From Gammaproteobacteria bacterium (lineage in GTDB: Bacteria > Pseudomonadota > Gammaproteobacteria > Pseudomonadales > Azotimanducaceae): a stretch of DNA of 64,000 bases. Of the stretch, positions 36,644 to 45,052 are shown in pieces (within the stretch, counting starts at the first letter, position 1; every line of letters starts with the position of its first letter). A program made the translations under genes and the position numbers. Where the stretch lies: the NCBI GenBank assembly GCA_012960535.1, contig DUBB01000051.1, positions 62,001 through 126,000 on the forward strand, read 5' to 3'. The notes below the pieces were generated by a model. The model had not been told where the DNA came from. It did not search any database and saw only the letters and a list, made by a program, of their open reading frames with translations.

Positions 36644-37154
36644 ACCCTATATCCGCAGCCGTTGGTTTGAAGATATCCCCATAGGCGAATTTCACGTGTT
36701 TGGCACCCACACTTTCAGTGAACTGGAAATTATTGAATTCGGCGAGAAATACGCACCGGAAGTTCATCATACCGATCCCGTTGCTGCCCGGGACACGATA
36801 CACCATGGTATTATCGCCTCTGGTTGGCACATTAATGCCATCTGGATGCGCCTGATGGTGGATTACATGGAACGATTTGCGCAAGGTGTACAGGATGGTC
36901 GACGAAACGGTGCTGGCGTCGGCATAAAAGACCTGGTCTGGCATCAGCCTGTTCGTCCTGGTCACACCCTGACGTTCACCTATGAAATCATAGAAAAATC
37001 CGACCGGGTGGTGCGTAACAAATGGGGCATGATCAAAAGCAGGAACGAAGCTTTCAACCAATACAATGAACTGGTCATGAGTTTTACCATTGATATTCTG
37101 GCTGAGCTTAATCCACAGAACCTTTCAGGCGTCGAAACAGAGCCCCACGTTTAA
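36633..37154 (+). CDS. MaoC-like protein (probable non-catalytic half)
   Basis: 173 aa from the ATG at 36633 (a GTG at 36621 is an alternative); overlaps the previous MaoC stop. Same hot-dog region, but the catalytic Asp is replaced: the segment reads KYAPEVHHTD where the partner has EFDPQPYHLD, while HHGIIASGWHINA is well kept. Paired MaoC genes often form heterodimers with one active site, so this is likely the structural partner. Its stop codon shares the palindrome TTAA (37151-37154) with the convergent iorB-like stop. Confidence 0.87.
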   Translation: MQPRPYIRSRWFEDIPIGEFHVFGTHTFSELEIIEFGEKYAPEVHHTDPVAARDTIHHGIIASGWHINAIWMRLMVDYMERFAQGVQDGRRNGAGVGIKDLVWHQPVRPGHTLTFTYEIIEKSDRVVRNKWGMIKSRNEAFNQYNELVMSFTIDILAELNPQNLSGVETEPHV

Positions 37155-38650
37155 GGCGCTGCCAACAGATCAGCCAAAGCATCGCCACTGTCATCTCTGA
37201 GAGCAGCCTCTCGCAAGGCCGCTACCTGATCTGGCAGGATGCCAGGCTGCTGCCCGATTCGCTTAAGTATCTTTGCAAGCTGAGCGCTGGTGCGTTGCCG
37301 GGTTTCTCCGTATCCTTTCACCAGGCGTCCGCATTCGGCGACCTCACAGGCCAGTTGCAGGTTGACTGGTGCCACAGCCTGAATGCTGGCCAACCAATGC
37401 TCTATCTGCTCATGCGCCTGTTGATAGCCAAACATGCCACGCCGAAATCGTCGCAGACCGGCCATTATATACAGCAATAGAAATACGCCGATTTGCGAGG
37501 ACTGCAATCGCCAACCGCGACAGAACGGCCTTAAAAACCAGCGGCAGACGGATGAAGCGGCAACCCATCGGCCCATAGAAACAGGCATTAATGCTGCTAT
37601 TTCTTCTATCCTGGGTCTGAAGAACTCGGTGACCGTTAGCAGTTGCCTGGGCGCCGCCTGAACCTCACTGCGCAGGCCATCGAATCGGCTTTTGCGGGTC
37701 TTGAGCTGTGCTACCCGGGGAATATCCTCGTAACTCATTAAAAGAGCCAGGCATCGGCCTGTTTCATTTGTCAGTCGGTAAAGGTCACTGCCATCATCCT
37801 GTTCGAAAATCGCCTTCATGTGATCAAGATACTGAACGACATAGGCATCATCCTGATAATCCACCAGACGTGCCATGCCGTGATACAGGATCTCATGCGT
37901 CGGCGGCGCAAACCCCCGCTCAAGCCGGGAAAGCATCTCTGAACCTTTGCGGTTATGAGCAGCAGGTAATTCAAAGGGTGAATCGGGTGCATCTGTCTGC
38001 GATGGATTCCAATGTTCAACACCTGCAGCGCTGGCCATTTCAAAACTGGCATTAAAAGCGGCCAGATTCGATCGAACGTCCTTCCCTGTATTGTCGATGA
38101 CCCGCTCATAGGTTGCTTTACTGAAAGGCAGGACGCCAGCCCCAGCAACTGCCCCCAGAAGGACCGCAGAAATGACCGCATTATGCTCACTGGCCAGCTT
38201 CTGCATGTCATATTGAACCGTACGCTTGGCATACTTGCCGGCGATAGACCGAACACTAAGTGCGTCAATAATGCCGTTGTCGAGCGCTATTTTTTCGTCA
38301 ATCGCATACACCCGATGGGTCGAGGTAAGCAAAGTGGTGCGATCAGGCGTTACGAATCCGCGCTGCACCATGCGCCCTGCCTCAGAGATCTCGGAGGCGA
38401 CCGCAATATCAATATCTCCCTGAGAGGGGAAAAGAGACATCACCGGTAGGGCCTCAGTCGAATCAATCCGCGGGAAAAATTCCAGATAGTAGATAGTTGC
38501 TCCGGTTCTCTGTGCAACACCGGCAAGCGAGGTAGTCTGACAAAGCCAGCCTTCTTCATCAGCAACATCAATGATCCAGTTGGTAAAAACGCCGCCGCCC
38601 TCACCGCCCAGGGCTGCTGCAACCATATTGACCGTGCGCTGCGTATTCAC
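37151..38650 (-). CDS. Indolepyruvate oxidoreductase beta-subunit-like protein (IorB-like, extended)
   Basis: 499 aa from a GTG at 38650 that overlaps the iorA-like stop as GTGA, with AGGA upstream; a longer frame inside iorA is ignored. Residues about 1-210 are the IorB/gamma domain (ALGGEGGGVFTNWI near 11-24; GAVAGAGVLPF near 170-180). The remaining 290 residues (RLERGFAPP, LLLYIMAGLRRFRRG, RLVKGYGETRQR) match in layout the C-terminal domain of the fused enzyme at 5695. It pairs with the alpha-like subunit to transfer the acyl group to CoA. Last gene of the cyclase-iorA-iorB operon. Confidence 0.88.
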   Translation of the reverse strand: MNTQRTVNMVAAALGGEGGGVFTNWIIDVADEEGWLCQTTSLAGVAQRTGATIYYLEFFPRIDSTEALPVMSLFPSQGDIDIAVASEISEAGRMVQRGFVTPDRTTLLTSTHRVYAIDEKIALDNGIIDALSVRSIAGKYAKRTVQYDMQKLASEHNAVISAVLLGAVAGAGVLPFSKATYERVIDNTGKDVRSNLAAFNASFEMASAAGVEHWNPSQTDAPDSPFELPAAHNRKGSEMLSRLERGFAPPTHEILYHGMARLVDYQDDAYVVQYLDHMKAIFEQDDGSDLYRLTNETGRCLALLMSYEDIPRVAQLKTRKSRFDGLRSEVQAAPRQLLTVTEFFRPRIEEIAALMPVSMGRWVAASSVCRWFLRPFCRGWRLQSSQIGVFLLLYIMAGLRRFRRGMFGYQQAHEQIEHWLASIQAVAPVNLQLACEVAECGRLVKGYGETRQRTSAQLAKILKRIGQQPGILPDQVAALREAALRDDSGDALADLLAAP

Positions 38651-40836
38651 AAGGTCCTGGTCGCCTGATGGTCGGCCTGTCTTTGCTGTAACCAGGAAAT
38701 GAAGCCACGCCGCATTGTACCGATCAATCGATCCCAAGGGGACGGATTGAAAATAACATCCACCCGTGTAAAAGACGGGCACAGGATGGCTGCATGAACA
38801 TTGCTTCCACAAACACCGCAACCCACACAGCTATTGTCAACATAGGATACCGGATCAGTCCGTAAAGGATCAGGATTGGGTTTTATGGTCAATGACGGAC
38901 ACCCCGATATCCGAATACAGGCATGATCACCGGTACAGGTGTCACTATCCACAACAAACCTTGCTTTCACCGTTCGTTTGCCAGAGGCGATGGACTGTTT
39001 CAACAGGGGCTTGATCCGACGCTGCCTGTTTAACATACACTCGCCTTGGGCAATAATTACTTTTAATCCTTCTTGTTCAGTTGTCAGTGCCTCATGGAGG
39101 GTCGCCTTCATGGTGTCTACACTATAAGTACTAATCGTCCTCAGCCATTTCACCCCGGCTCCGCGGCAAGCATTCTCGATCGACTGCGCATCATTTCTTG
39201 CCGGGGAATCGGTATCCAGGGTCGTCGCAATCAGTTTATTCGGTGCTACCAATGAGGGAAGGTCCTGGCCTCCTGTTGCTGCTGCGTAACCATTATCAAC
39301 CACGATCAGTAAACCATCATGGTGGTTAAAGACCGCACTGGTGACACCACTGCTCAAACCGTTATGCCAGAAACCGCCATCGCCCATGATACTAATGGAC
39401 TTATGGGGCAGTACATGACGCAGGGCTGATGAACTGGCCAGTGATAAGCCATAACCCATGATGGTATTACCCAGATTAAAGGGTTCTAGCGTTGCAAAAG
39501 AGTGACACCCTATATCTGAGCTTATATGGAACGGGCCGAGTTCTTTCTGCACCTGCTTTATCGCTGAAAATAAGGGCCGCTCAGGGCACCCAGTACACAG
39601 CCCAGAAGGTCTTTGTGGAACATTGACTAACAAACTCTGCTGGTCGGGTTCACTTAATGGGCTGCGTAGAGAAACCACCTGACTAAAATCTAAAAGCCGC
39701 TCGAGCGTCGGCATATCAGCAGCTTCAATAAAACGCGTGAGGCCCTCAAGCATGACCTGGCCGGTGTATTCTCCGGTCATTGGCATTATATCTTTACCAT
39801 ATACGCGCAGGTTCAGCTGAGCACGTCGTAGCACTGTCTGAATACCCTGCTCTATGTAGTCAGGCTGACCCTCCTCAATGATCAGCAGCTGCTGTTTACC
39901 CTGGCTGAAATCCAGGATCTCATCAGGAACCAATGGATAAGCAACATTCATAACGTAGATGGGTATATCGCTCACCCCATAAACGTCAGCTAAACCCTGG
40001 CGCTGCAGGGCCCTGATAATCAGGTTATACAAGCCCCCCTGCACAATGATGCCCAACTGACTATGTCTACCTGGGAAAAACTCATTCAGCTTGTTCTGGA
40101 TGATGTAATCTAACGCCGCGGGCAATCGCTTAGTAAGCTTTTCTTCCTCCTGATCATATACGTTTGGCGGCAGGATGATTTTTTCCTGTTCTCGCTCAGG
40201 TATCAGGTGACTGTTGCTGTTGTACTCAGGCGCTATATTGTCATTCGCCAGGAATTCACCGGTGACGTGACAACCCCGAATTCGCATCATGAAAAACACC
40301 GGCGTATGACTGCGTTCTGATAGTTCGAAGCTCTGCTTTACCAGGGAAACTATACTAGGCAGATCAGGACGGGGATCAAGCAGCCACATCTGGGCCTTCA
40401 TGGCAAACGCATAAGTACGTTCCTGCATGATGCTTGAACCTTCACCGTAATCTTCGCCAACGATGACTACGGCACCCCCTTTTACGCCGGATGAAGCCAG
40501 ATTTGATAAAGCATCAGAGGCAACATTGGTTCCTACCGTAGACTTCCAGGTCACCGCACCGCGCAACGGGTAATTAATTGAGGCGCTGAGCATGGCTGCG
40601 GCACTGGCTTCACTACCGCAAGCCTCAAAATGAACACCCAGATCGTCGAGAATATCCCTGGCATCAGCCAGGACATCCATGAGATGAGATATCGGCGAAC
40701 CTTGATAGCCACCAACATAGGACACACCAGACTCGAGTAGCGCCTTGGTAACGGCAAGAATGCCCTCTCCCTTAAAAACCTCACCTCTGCTAGCCCTGAG
40801 TTTACCTACCTCATGCTGAAAAGACCGTTCTGCCAT
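38647..40836 (-). CDS. Indolepyruvate ferredoxin oxidoreductase alpha-subunit-like protein (IorA-like)
   Basis: 729 aa, typical IorA length. Pyr domain with GGYQGSPISHLMD (about 42-54); CTGCPERPLF (about 414-423); ThDP motif GDGGFWHNGL (about 464-473) to VVDNGY; C-terminal two-cluster ferredoxin domain with CTGDHACIRISGCPS and CVGCGVCG near 640-690. It oxidatively decarboxylates an aryl 2-oxo acid to its CoA ester, passing electrons to ferredoxin. It lies 6 nt after a cyclase-family hydrolase gene and is coupled to iorB by GTGA. My inference is that here it acts on 2-aminophenylglyoxylate (isatinate), giving 2-aminobenzoyl-CoA for the gene at 32110. Confidence 0.9.
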   Translation of the reverse strand: MAERSFQHEVGKLRASRGEVFKGEGILAVTKALLESGVSYVGGYQGSPISHLMDVLADARDILDDLGVHFEACGSEASAAAMLSASINYPLRGAVTWKSTVGTNVASDALSNLASSGVKGGAVVIVGEDYGEGSSIMQERTYAFAMKAQMWLLDPRPDLPSIVSLVKQSFELSERSHTPVFFMMRIRGCHVTGEFLANDNIAPEYNSNSHLIPEREQEKIILPPNVYDQEEEKLTKRLPAALDYIIQNKLNEFFPGRHSQLGIIVQGGLYNLIIRALQRQGLADVYGVSDIPIYVMNVAYPLVPDEILDFSQGKQQLLIIEEGQPDYIEQGIQTVLRRAQLNLRVYGKDIMPMTGEYTGQVMLEGLTRFIEAADMPTLERLLDFSQVVSLRSPLSEPDQQSLLVNVPQRPSGLCTGCPERPLFSAIKQVQKELGPFHISSDIGCHSFATLEPFNLGNTIMGYGLSLASSSALRHVLPHKSISIMGDGGFWHNGLSSGVTSAVFNHHDGLLIVVDNGYAAATGGQDLPSLVAPNKLIATTLDTDSPARNDAQSIENACRGAGVKWLRTISTYSVDTMKATLHEALTTEQEGLKVIIAQGECMLNRQRRIKPLLKQSIASGKRTVKARFVVDSDTCTGDHACIRISGCPSLTIKPNPDPLRTDPVSYVDNSCVGCGVCGSNVHAAILCPSFTRVDVIFNPSPWDRLIGTMRRGFISWLQQRQADHQATRTL

Positions 40837-40842
40837 GGCTGT

Positions 40843-41634
40843 CTAGTCCTGCGGTACGAGCGCCAGTACCCTTGCCGGGCTACCCGAACCATCTTTGATT
40901 TTCAACGGGGCAGCAATCAATACCGCCCCAGTAGGTGGTAGCTGATCCAGATTACATAGACTGGCCAGTCCACATTTATTAGCACCATGCATCATATTGT
41001 GACAGGGGAAATTCGGTTCCAGCGCAGAAGCCTGGCCTGCGTCTGTACCCACGGTTTCCACTCCAACACCCACCACGCCGCGCTCTTCGGCAAGAAAGGT
41101 GATTGTGGATGGGTCCCACCCAGGTGTGTGACTGCCATCTGAGGCCATATTAAGATAGTTTTCGTTGCTGATTTTATCTGACCAGTCAGTACGGTAAAGG
41201 ACCCAGGACCCTTCAGCAATTTCGCCATGTTCGGATTCCCATTTCCTGATAAATTCAATGCTCATCAGGAAGTCCGGATCAGCCTCAGCTTCAGCCACCG
41301 CATCAATCACCACCGCCGGTACCACAAATCGATCAACTGGCAATGTATCGGTGGCGTTATTTTCGAAATCCTTACCGGTCACCCAATGAATAGGCGCATC
41401 AAAATGTGTACCTGTGTGCTCACCGCATTTAAGGTTATTCCAATACCAGGCAGGCCCCTTTTCATCGTAACGGGAAATCGTCTCCACACTGAACGGCCAA
41501 GAAACACCCCAGCCAAATTCTGTCGGCAAAGGCAGAACAGGCGTACTAGGGTCCAGGGTTACTGTAAGATCAACGATACGAATGCGACCTGTTACCAGGT
41601 CACTTACCAGTTTTTCAAGCGTCTTGCTGCCCAT
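40843..41634 (-). CDS. Cyclase-family metal-dependent hydrolase (isatin hydrolase/kynurenine formamidase type)
   Basis: 263 aa. Signature metal motif GEHTGTHFDAPIHW (about 70-83) gives the His-x3-His-x-Asp ligands of the Mn/Zn cyclase family; another His lies in CHNMMHGA near 211-218. Known members are kynurenine formamidase KynB (about 210 aa) and isatin hydrolase (about 260 aa). Length and surroundings favour an isatin-hydrolase-like ring-opening enzyme; no kynurenine-pathway genes are present. First gene of a three-gene minus-strand operon, with the iorA-like gene starting only 6 nt after its stop. Divergent from the RidA gene across a shared operator. Confidence 0.87.
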   Translation of the reverse strand: MGSKTLEKLVSDLVTGRIRIVDLTVTLDPSTPVLPLPTEFGWGVSWPFSVETISRYDEKGPAWYWNNLKCGEHTGTHFDAPIHWVTGKDFENNATDTLPVDRFVVPAVVIDAVAEAEADPDFLMSIEFIRKWESEHGEIAEGSWVLYRTDWSDKISNENYLNMASDGSHTPGWDPSTITFLAEERGVVGVGVETVGTDAGQASALEPNFPCHNMMHGANKCGLASLCNLDQLPPTGAVLIAAPLKIKDGSGSPARVLALVPQD

Positions 41635-41710
41635 GCGTCATCTCATTGATTCTATTATTCAACTGCGTCATCTAGCGACCTGTTGCGCCAATTTATCATC
41701 GCTGGAATAT

Positions 41711-41726
41711 ATTTTAGGTTTAAAAT
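41711..41726. promoter_or_regulatory. Putative MarR operator 3 in the second divergent promoter
   Basis: ATTTTA-GGTT-TAAAAT: arms and spacing identical to operator 1 at 31991, lying in the 146-nt gap between the divergent cyclase and RidA genes. A -10-like TATACT (41726-41731) abuts it on the plus strand. It suggests both operons belong to the MarR regulon. Confidence 0.62.
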
Positions 41727-41780
41727 ATACTATCTTGGTTACTATCCAGCAGTCAAACATAACACAACAACAGGAAGCCC

Positions 41781-42173
41781 ATGAAAACAATGCTTTCACC
41801 AGAGGGCTGGCCCAGGCCCAAGGGATATGCCAATGGTATACTAAGCTCGGCTAGCAACACTATTTACGTTGGTGGTCAAATTGGCTGGAACGCCCAGCAG
41901 AAGTTTGAAAGCACCGGTTTTGTCGCCCAGACAGCCCAGGCATTGCTCAATGTGAAAGCAATACTTAAGGAAGCAGGCGCAGGCCCAGAGCACATGGTCA
42001 GAATGACCTGGTACATAACTGACAGGTCGGCATACCTGGAAAACCAGGCCGAGATTGGTAAAGTCTATCGAGAAATCATGGGGAAGAATTACCCGGCTAT
42101 GAGTGTTCTTGAAGTCGTTGCCCTGGTGGAAGAGCAAGCTAGCGTCGAGATTGAAGTTACCGCTGCTATTTAA
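41781..42173 (+). CDS. RidA/YjgF-family protein lacking the catalytic arginine
   Basis: 130 aa, RidA fold (YVGGQIGWNAQ near 29-39; QTAQALLNVKAILKEAG near 51-67). The enamine deaminase active-site arginine, normally in the PAR motif before the last strands, is Met here (YPAMSVLEVVAL near 103-114), so it is not a standard RidA. It may bind or protect an imine/enamine-type intermediate; the product of 2-aminobenzoyl-CoA monooxygenase/reductase is such a compound. First gene of the ligase-Rieske operon, with ribosome site AGGAAG. Confidence 0.87.
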   Translation: MKTMLSPEGWPRPKGYANGILSSASNTIYVGGQIGWNAQQKFESTGFVAQTAQALLNVKAILKEAGAGPEHMVRMTWYITDRSAYLENQAEIGKVYREIMGKNYPAMSVLEVVALVEEQASVEIEVTAAI

Positions 42174-42187
42174 TAGGCGACAAAAAT

Positions 42188-43819
42188 ATGAGTAGCGTTT
42201 ATCAGGAGTTTATCAGAACAGCACAGCGCGCAGCCGATAAGCCGTTCTTACATATTCCTTACATCGCTGCCAAAAACTACGCCGATGCCGCTATAAACCT
42301 GAGTTATGGTCAGGCACTGGAGACCATCACTGGCCTGACCGAGCAATATCAGAGCAAAGGTTACGGTGCGCCCATGCGCATCGCCCTCGTGCTTGAGAAT
42401 CGTCCAGATTTTTTCTTCCACTGGCTAGCACTGAACGCCCTGGGTTGCAGTGTCCTGCCTATCAGCACAGCCTCTCAGATTGAGGAAATCGCCTATTTCC
42501 TGGAGCACGGTGAGCCCACACTCGTGGTGGCCATACCCGAGGCAGTAAAATTACTGGAAAAAGCCCGCCGACTAATGCCCCAGCCGGTGGCTATTATCAG
42601 TCTTGACCAATTTCAGAGCCTGCCTGAGGCTGGTGCAGACAAAATACAACGAGACTCGGCTGCACCAGTCGATTCACTCGAATGTGCCCTGCTATACACC
42701 TCCGGTAGCACCGGTAAGCCCAAAGGCTGTATTCTCAATAATGAGTACTTCACCCAATTTGGTCACTGGTACCATAATCTGCAAGGCCTGGCTCAAATCG
42801 GCTGGGGTGAAGAACGACTGCTCACTCCCTTGCCTCTGGAACATATGAATGCCATGGCAGTCTCTACCACAGGGATGATTATGAACGGCGGTTGTATTAT
42901 CCAGCTCGACCGCTTTCACCCCCGTACCTGGTGGCAGACTGCGCGCGAATCAAAAGCGACCATGCTGCATTATCTGGGTGTGCTGCCGGCAATGCTGCTG
43001 GAACTGCCTGCTGATCCCGGTGACGACTTCAGCAAACAAATCCGCTTTGGTTTTGGTGCGGGCGTAAACCCCGACCACCACGCCCGCTTCGAGCAACGCT
43101 TTGGTTTCCCTTTAATCGAATCCTGGGCCATGACCGAATGTGGTAGCGGCGGCTGTATTACAGCAAACCAGGAGCCCCGGAATATAGGCAGTGCCTGCTT
43201 CGGCCTGGCGCCTGCCACGGTGCAGTATCAAATCGTCGACGAATACAGATTACCGGTCAACAAAGGCAGTAATGGTGAATTACAAGTCAGGGCCCACGGC
43301 GAAAACCCCAAGAAAGGATTCTTTTCAGGCTACCTCAAGGACCCTGAAGCGACCCAGCAGGCATGGACTGGTGGCTGGCTCAATACCGGCGATATTGTTC
43401 GCCAGGGCCCAGACGACCAGCTGCACTTTGTCGATCGACTCAAAAATGTGATTCGCCGTTCGGGGGAAAATATTTCGGCTCTGGCAGTTGAAGGTCATCT
43501 GCTGGATGATCCACTGATCAGCGAGGTCATTGTCACCGCGGTACCCGATGAAATTCGCGGCGATGAAGTTGCCGCGTGCATTGTGCTGGCAGACAATATC
43601 AAAGAAGGCGAGAATGTAGCCGTCTCTATAGTCAAAAGAAGTCTCAGCAAATTAACCTATTACAAGGTGCCCGGCTATATCATATTCTGTGACAAGCTAC
43701 CGAAAACGGCCTCTAACAAACCCCGCCGGGCCGAAGTTAAAGCCCTGGCGACCAGCAGCCTAGACCATCAGCACTGCTGGGACACGCGTTCTCTGAAAAA
43801 ACGCCAAACAACCCAATAA
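42188..43819 (+). CDS. AMP-forming aryl/acyl-CoA ligase
   Basis: 543 aa. Adenylate-forming enzyme: P-loop LLYTSGSTGKPKG (about 168-180), substrate-pocket region AMTECGSGG (about 316-324), WLNTGDIV (about 396-403), VDRLKNVIRRSGENIS (about 413-428) and the catalytic Lys near the end (KLPKTASNKPRR). It activates a carboxylic acid to a CoA ester. 14 nt after the RidA gene and 6 nt before the thiolase-like gene. Candidate substrates from context are the oxygenated side-chain acid (dioxindole acetate) or anthranilate. Confidence 0.9.
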   Translation: MSSVYQEFIRTAQRAADKPFLHIPYIAAKNYADAAINLSYGQALETITGLTEQYQSKGYGAPMRIALVLENRPDFFFHWLALNALGCSVLPISTASQIEEIAYFLEHGEPTLVVAIPEAVKLLEKARRLMPQPVAIISLDQFQSLPEAGADKIQRDSAAPVDSLECALLYTSGSTGKPKGCILNNEYFTQFGHWYHNLQGLAQIGWGEERLLTPLPLEHMNAMAVSTTGMIMNGGCIIQLDRFHPRTWWQTARESKATMLHYLGVLPAMLLELPADPGDDFSKQIRFGFGAGVNPDHHARFEQRFGFPLIESWAMTECGSGGCITANQEPRNIGSACFGLAPATVQYQIVDEYRLPVNKGSNGELQVRAHGENPKKGFFSGYLKDPEATQQAWTGGWLNTGDIVRQGPDDQLHFVDRLKNVIRRSGENISALAVEGHLLDDPLISEVIVTAVPDEIRGDEVAACIVLADNIKEGENVAVSIVKRSLSKLTYYKVPGYIIFCDKLPKTASNKPRRAEVKALATSSLDHQHCWDTRSLKKRQTTQ

Positions 43820-43825
43820 ACTCTT

Positions 43826-45052
43826 ATGACCAGAATTACTTCCCCAAACGCCACGCCAACCAATAATCCAGGATCCTATCAGGGCGTCGCTTTGGTGGCA
43901 GCCTCGAGTATTAAATACAGCAGGCAAAGTCATCATGGCGCGCCCTGGTTTATCGGCAGGACGCTCCATAAAATGCTCATGGAAACCGGCATCAAAAAAG
44001 CTGAAGTCGACGGGTTAGCCGTTTCAAGCTTTTCTCTGGGCGCTGATTCCGCGGTTAACCTGACTCAGCACTTTCAACTTACGCCGCGCTGGATTGAACA
44101 ACTGCCCTATGGAGGGGCCTCCGGCGTTATCGCCCTGAGACGAGCGGCCCGTGCTATTCAGTGTGGCGATGCACACATCATCGCCTGCATCGGCGGTGAC
44201 GCTGCCTTCCACAGATCTTTTGAAGCAACCGCCTCCCAATTCAGTAATTTCACCATAGATTCTTCCTTCCCCTACGGCGGCGGCGGCCCCAATGCTGCCT
44301 TTGCTCTGATAACCCAGCATTACATGGATGAATACGGCGCAAAACGAGAGGACTTTGCCCATATTGCTCTGGCGCAGCGCTACAATGCCAATCATTACCC
44401 CGCTGCGCTACTCGGACATAAGACGCTGACCGAATATCAGTACCTGAATGCGCGTCGTATAGCCGGACCCTTACACCTGTTCGATTGTGTTATGCCCTGC
44501 GCCGGGGGAGAAGGATTCCTGATGATGAGCGAAGCGCGCGCCCGGCACCTCAAACTGCGTTACTGTCTGATTCTGGCTGCTGATGAGCTGCACAATGCTC
44601 ATCCTCAGGACGAAGTCCAGATCCGAGCGGGCTGGTCCGAATATGTAGACTCTTTGTACAATAACGCCGGACTTGCCGCGAACGATATTGATATTCTACA
44701 AACCTACGATGATTATCCAGTGATCAGCATGATGCAATTTGAGGACCTGGGATTCTGTGATAAAGGTGATGGACCTGATTTTGTTCGGCGAACCGATCTG
44801 CGCTTTGACAGAACCGGCCCGGAAAAAAATAAGCTCCCGCACAATACTTCAGGCGGGCAGCTTTCCGTTGGCCAGGCTGGCGCCGCTGCTGGATACATGC
44901 CTCTGGTAGAAAGTATTCGGCAACTAACTGGCTACGCCGAAAACAACCAGGTCAGCAACGCAACCCATTCCATGGTCAGTGGTTTTGGCATGATTAATTA
45001 CGACCGAGGACTCTGCTCGGCAGCAACCATATTAAAAACAGGCCAAGCATGA
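43826..45052 (+). CDS. Thiolase-like (SCP-x/Ltp2-type) protein without thiolase catalytic residues
   Basis: 408 aa. Thiolase fold, but the nucleophile Cys is replaced: the segment reads PYGGASGVIALRRAA (about 93-107) where thiolases have CxSG. The C-terminal GHP motif is also changed, to HNTSGGQLSVGQAG (about 333-346). Such proteins, paired with a DUF35 OB-fold partner, include Ltp2, which cleaves a tertiary beta-hydroxyacyl-CoA by retro-aldol reaction. The next gene, overlapping by ATGA, is exactly such a DUF35 protein. In this cluster it could cut dioxindole-3-acetyl-CoA into isatin and acetyl-CoA (inference). Confidence 0.88.
   Translation: MTRITSPNATPTNNPGSYQGVALVAASSIKYSRQSHHGAPWFIGRTLHKMLMETGIKKAEVDGLAVSSFSLGADSAVNLTQHFQLTPRWIEQLPYGGASGVIALRRAARAIQCGDAHIIACIGGDAAFHRSFEATASQFSNFTIDSSFPYGGGGPNAAFALITQHYMDEYGAKREDFAHIALAQRYNANHYPAALLGHKTLTEYQYLNARRIAGPLHLFDCVMPCAGGEGFLMMSEARARHLKLRYCLILAADELHNAHPQDEVQIRAGWSEYVDSLYNNAGLAANDIDILQTYDDYPVISMMQFEDLGFCDKGDGPDFVRRTDLRFDRTGPEKNKLPHNTSGGQLSVGQAGAAAGYMPLVESIRQLTGYAENNQVSNATHSMVSGFGMINYDRGLCSAATILKTGQA

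Noticed and set aside
40843..41634. Kynurenine formamidase (KynB) assignment
   Set aside because: The metal motif fits, but the protein is about 50 residues longer than usual KynB and no other kynurenine-pathway gene is nearby. Kept as a cyclase-family hydrolase.
43826..45052. Functional acetyl-CoA acetyltransferase
   Set aside because: The nucleophile Cys and the GHP histidine are both absent, so a normal thiolase reaction is not supported.
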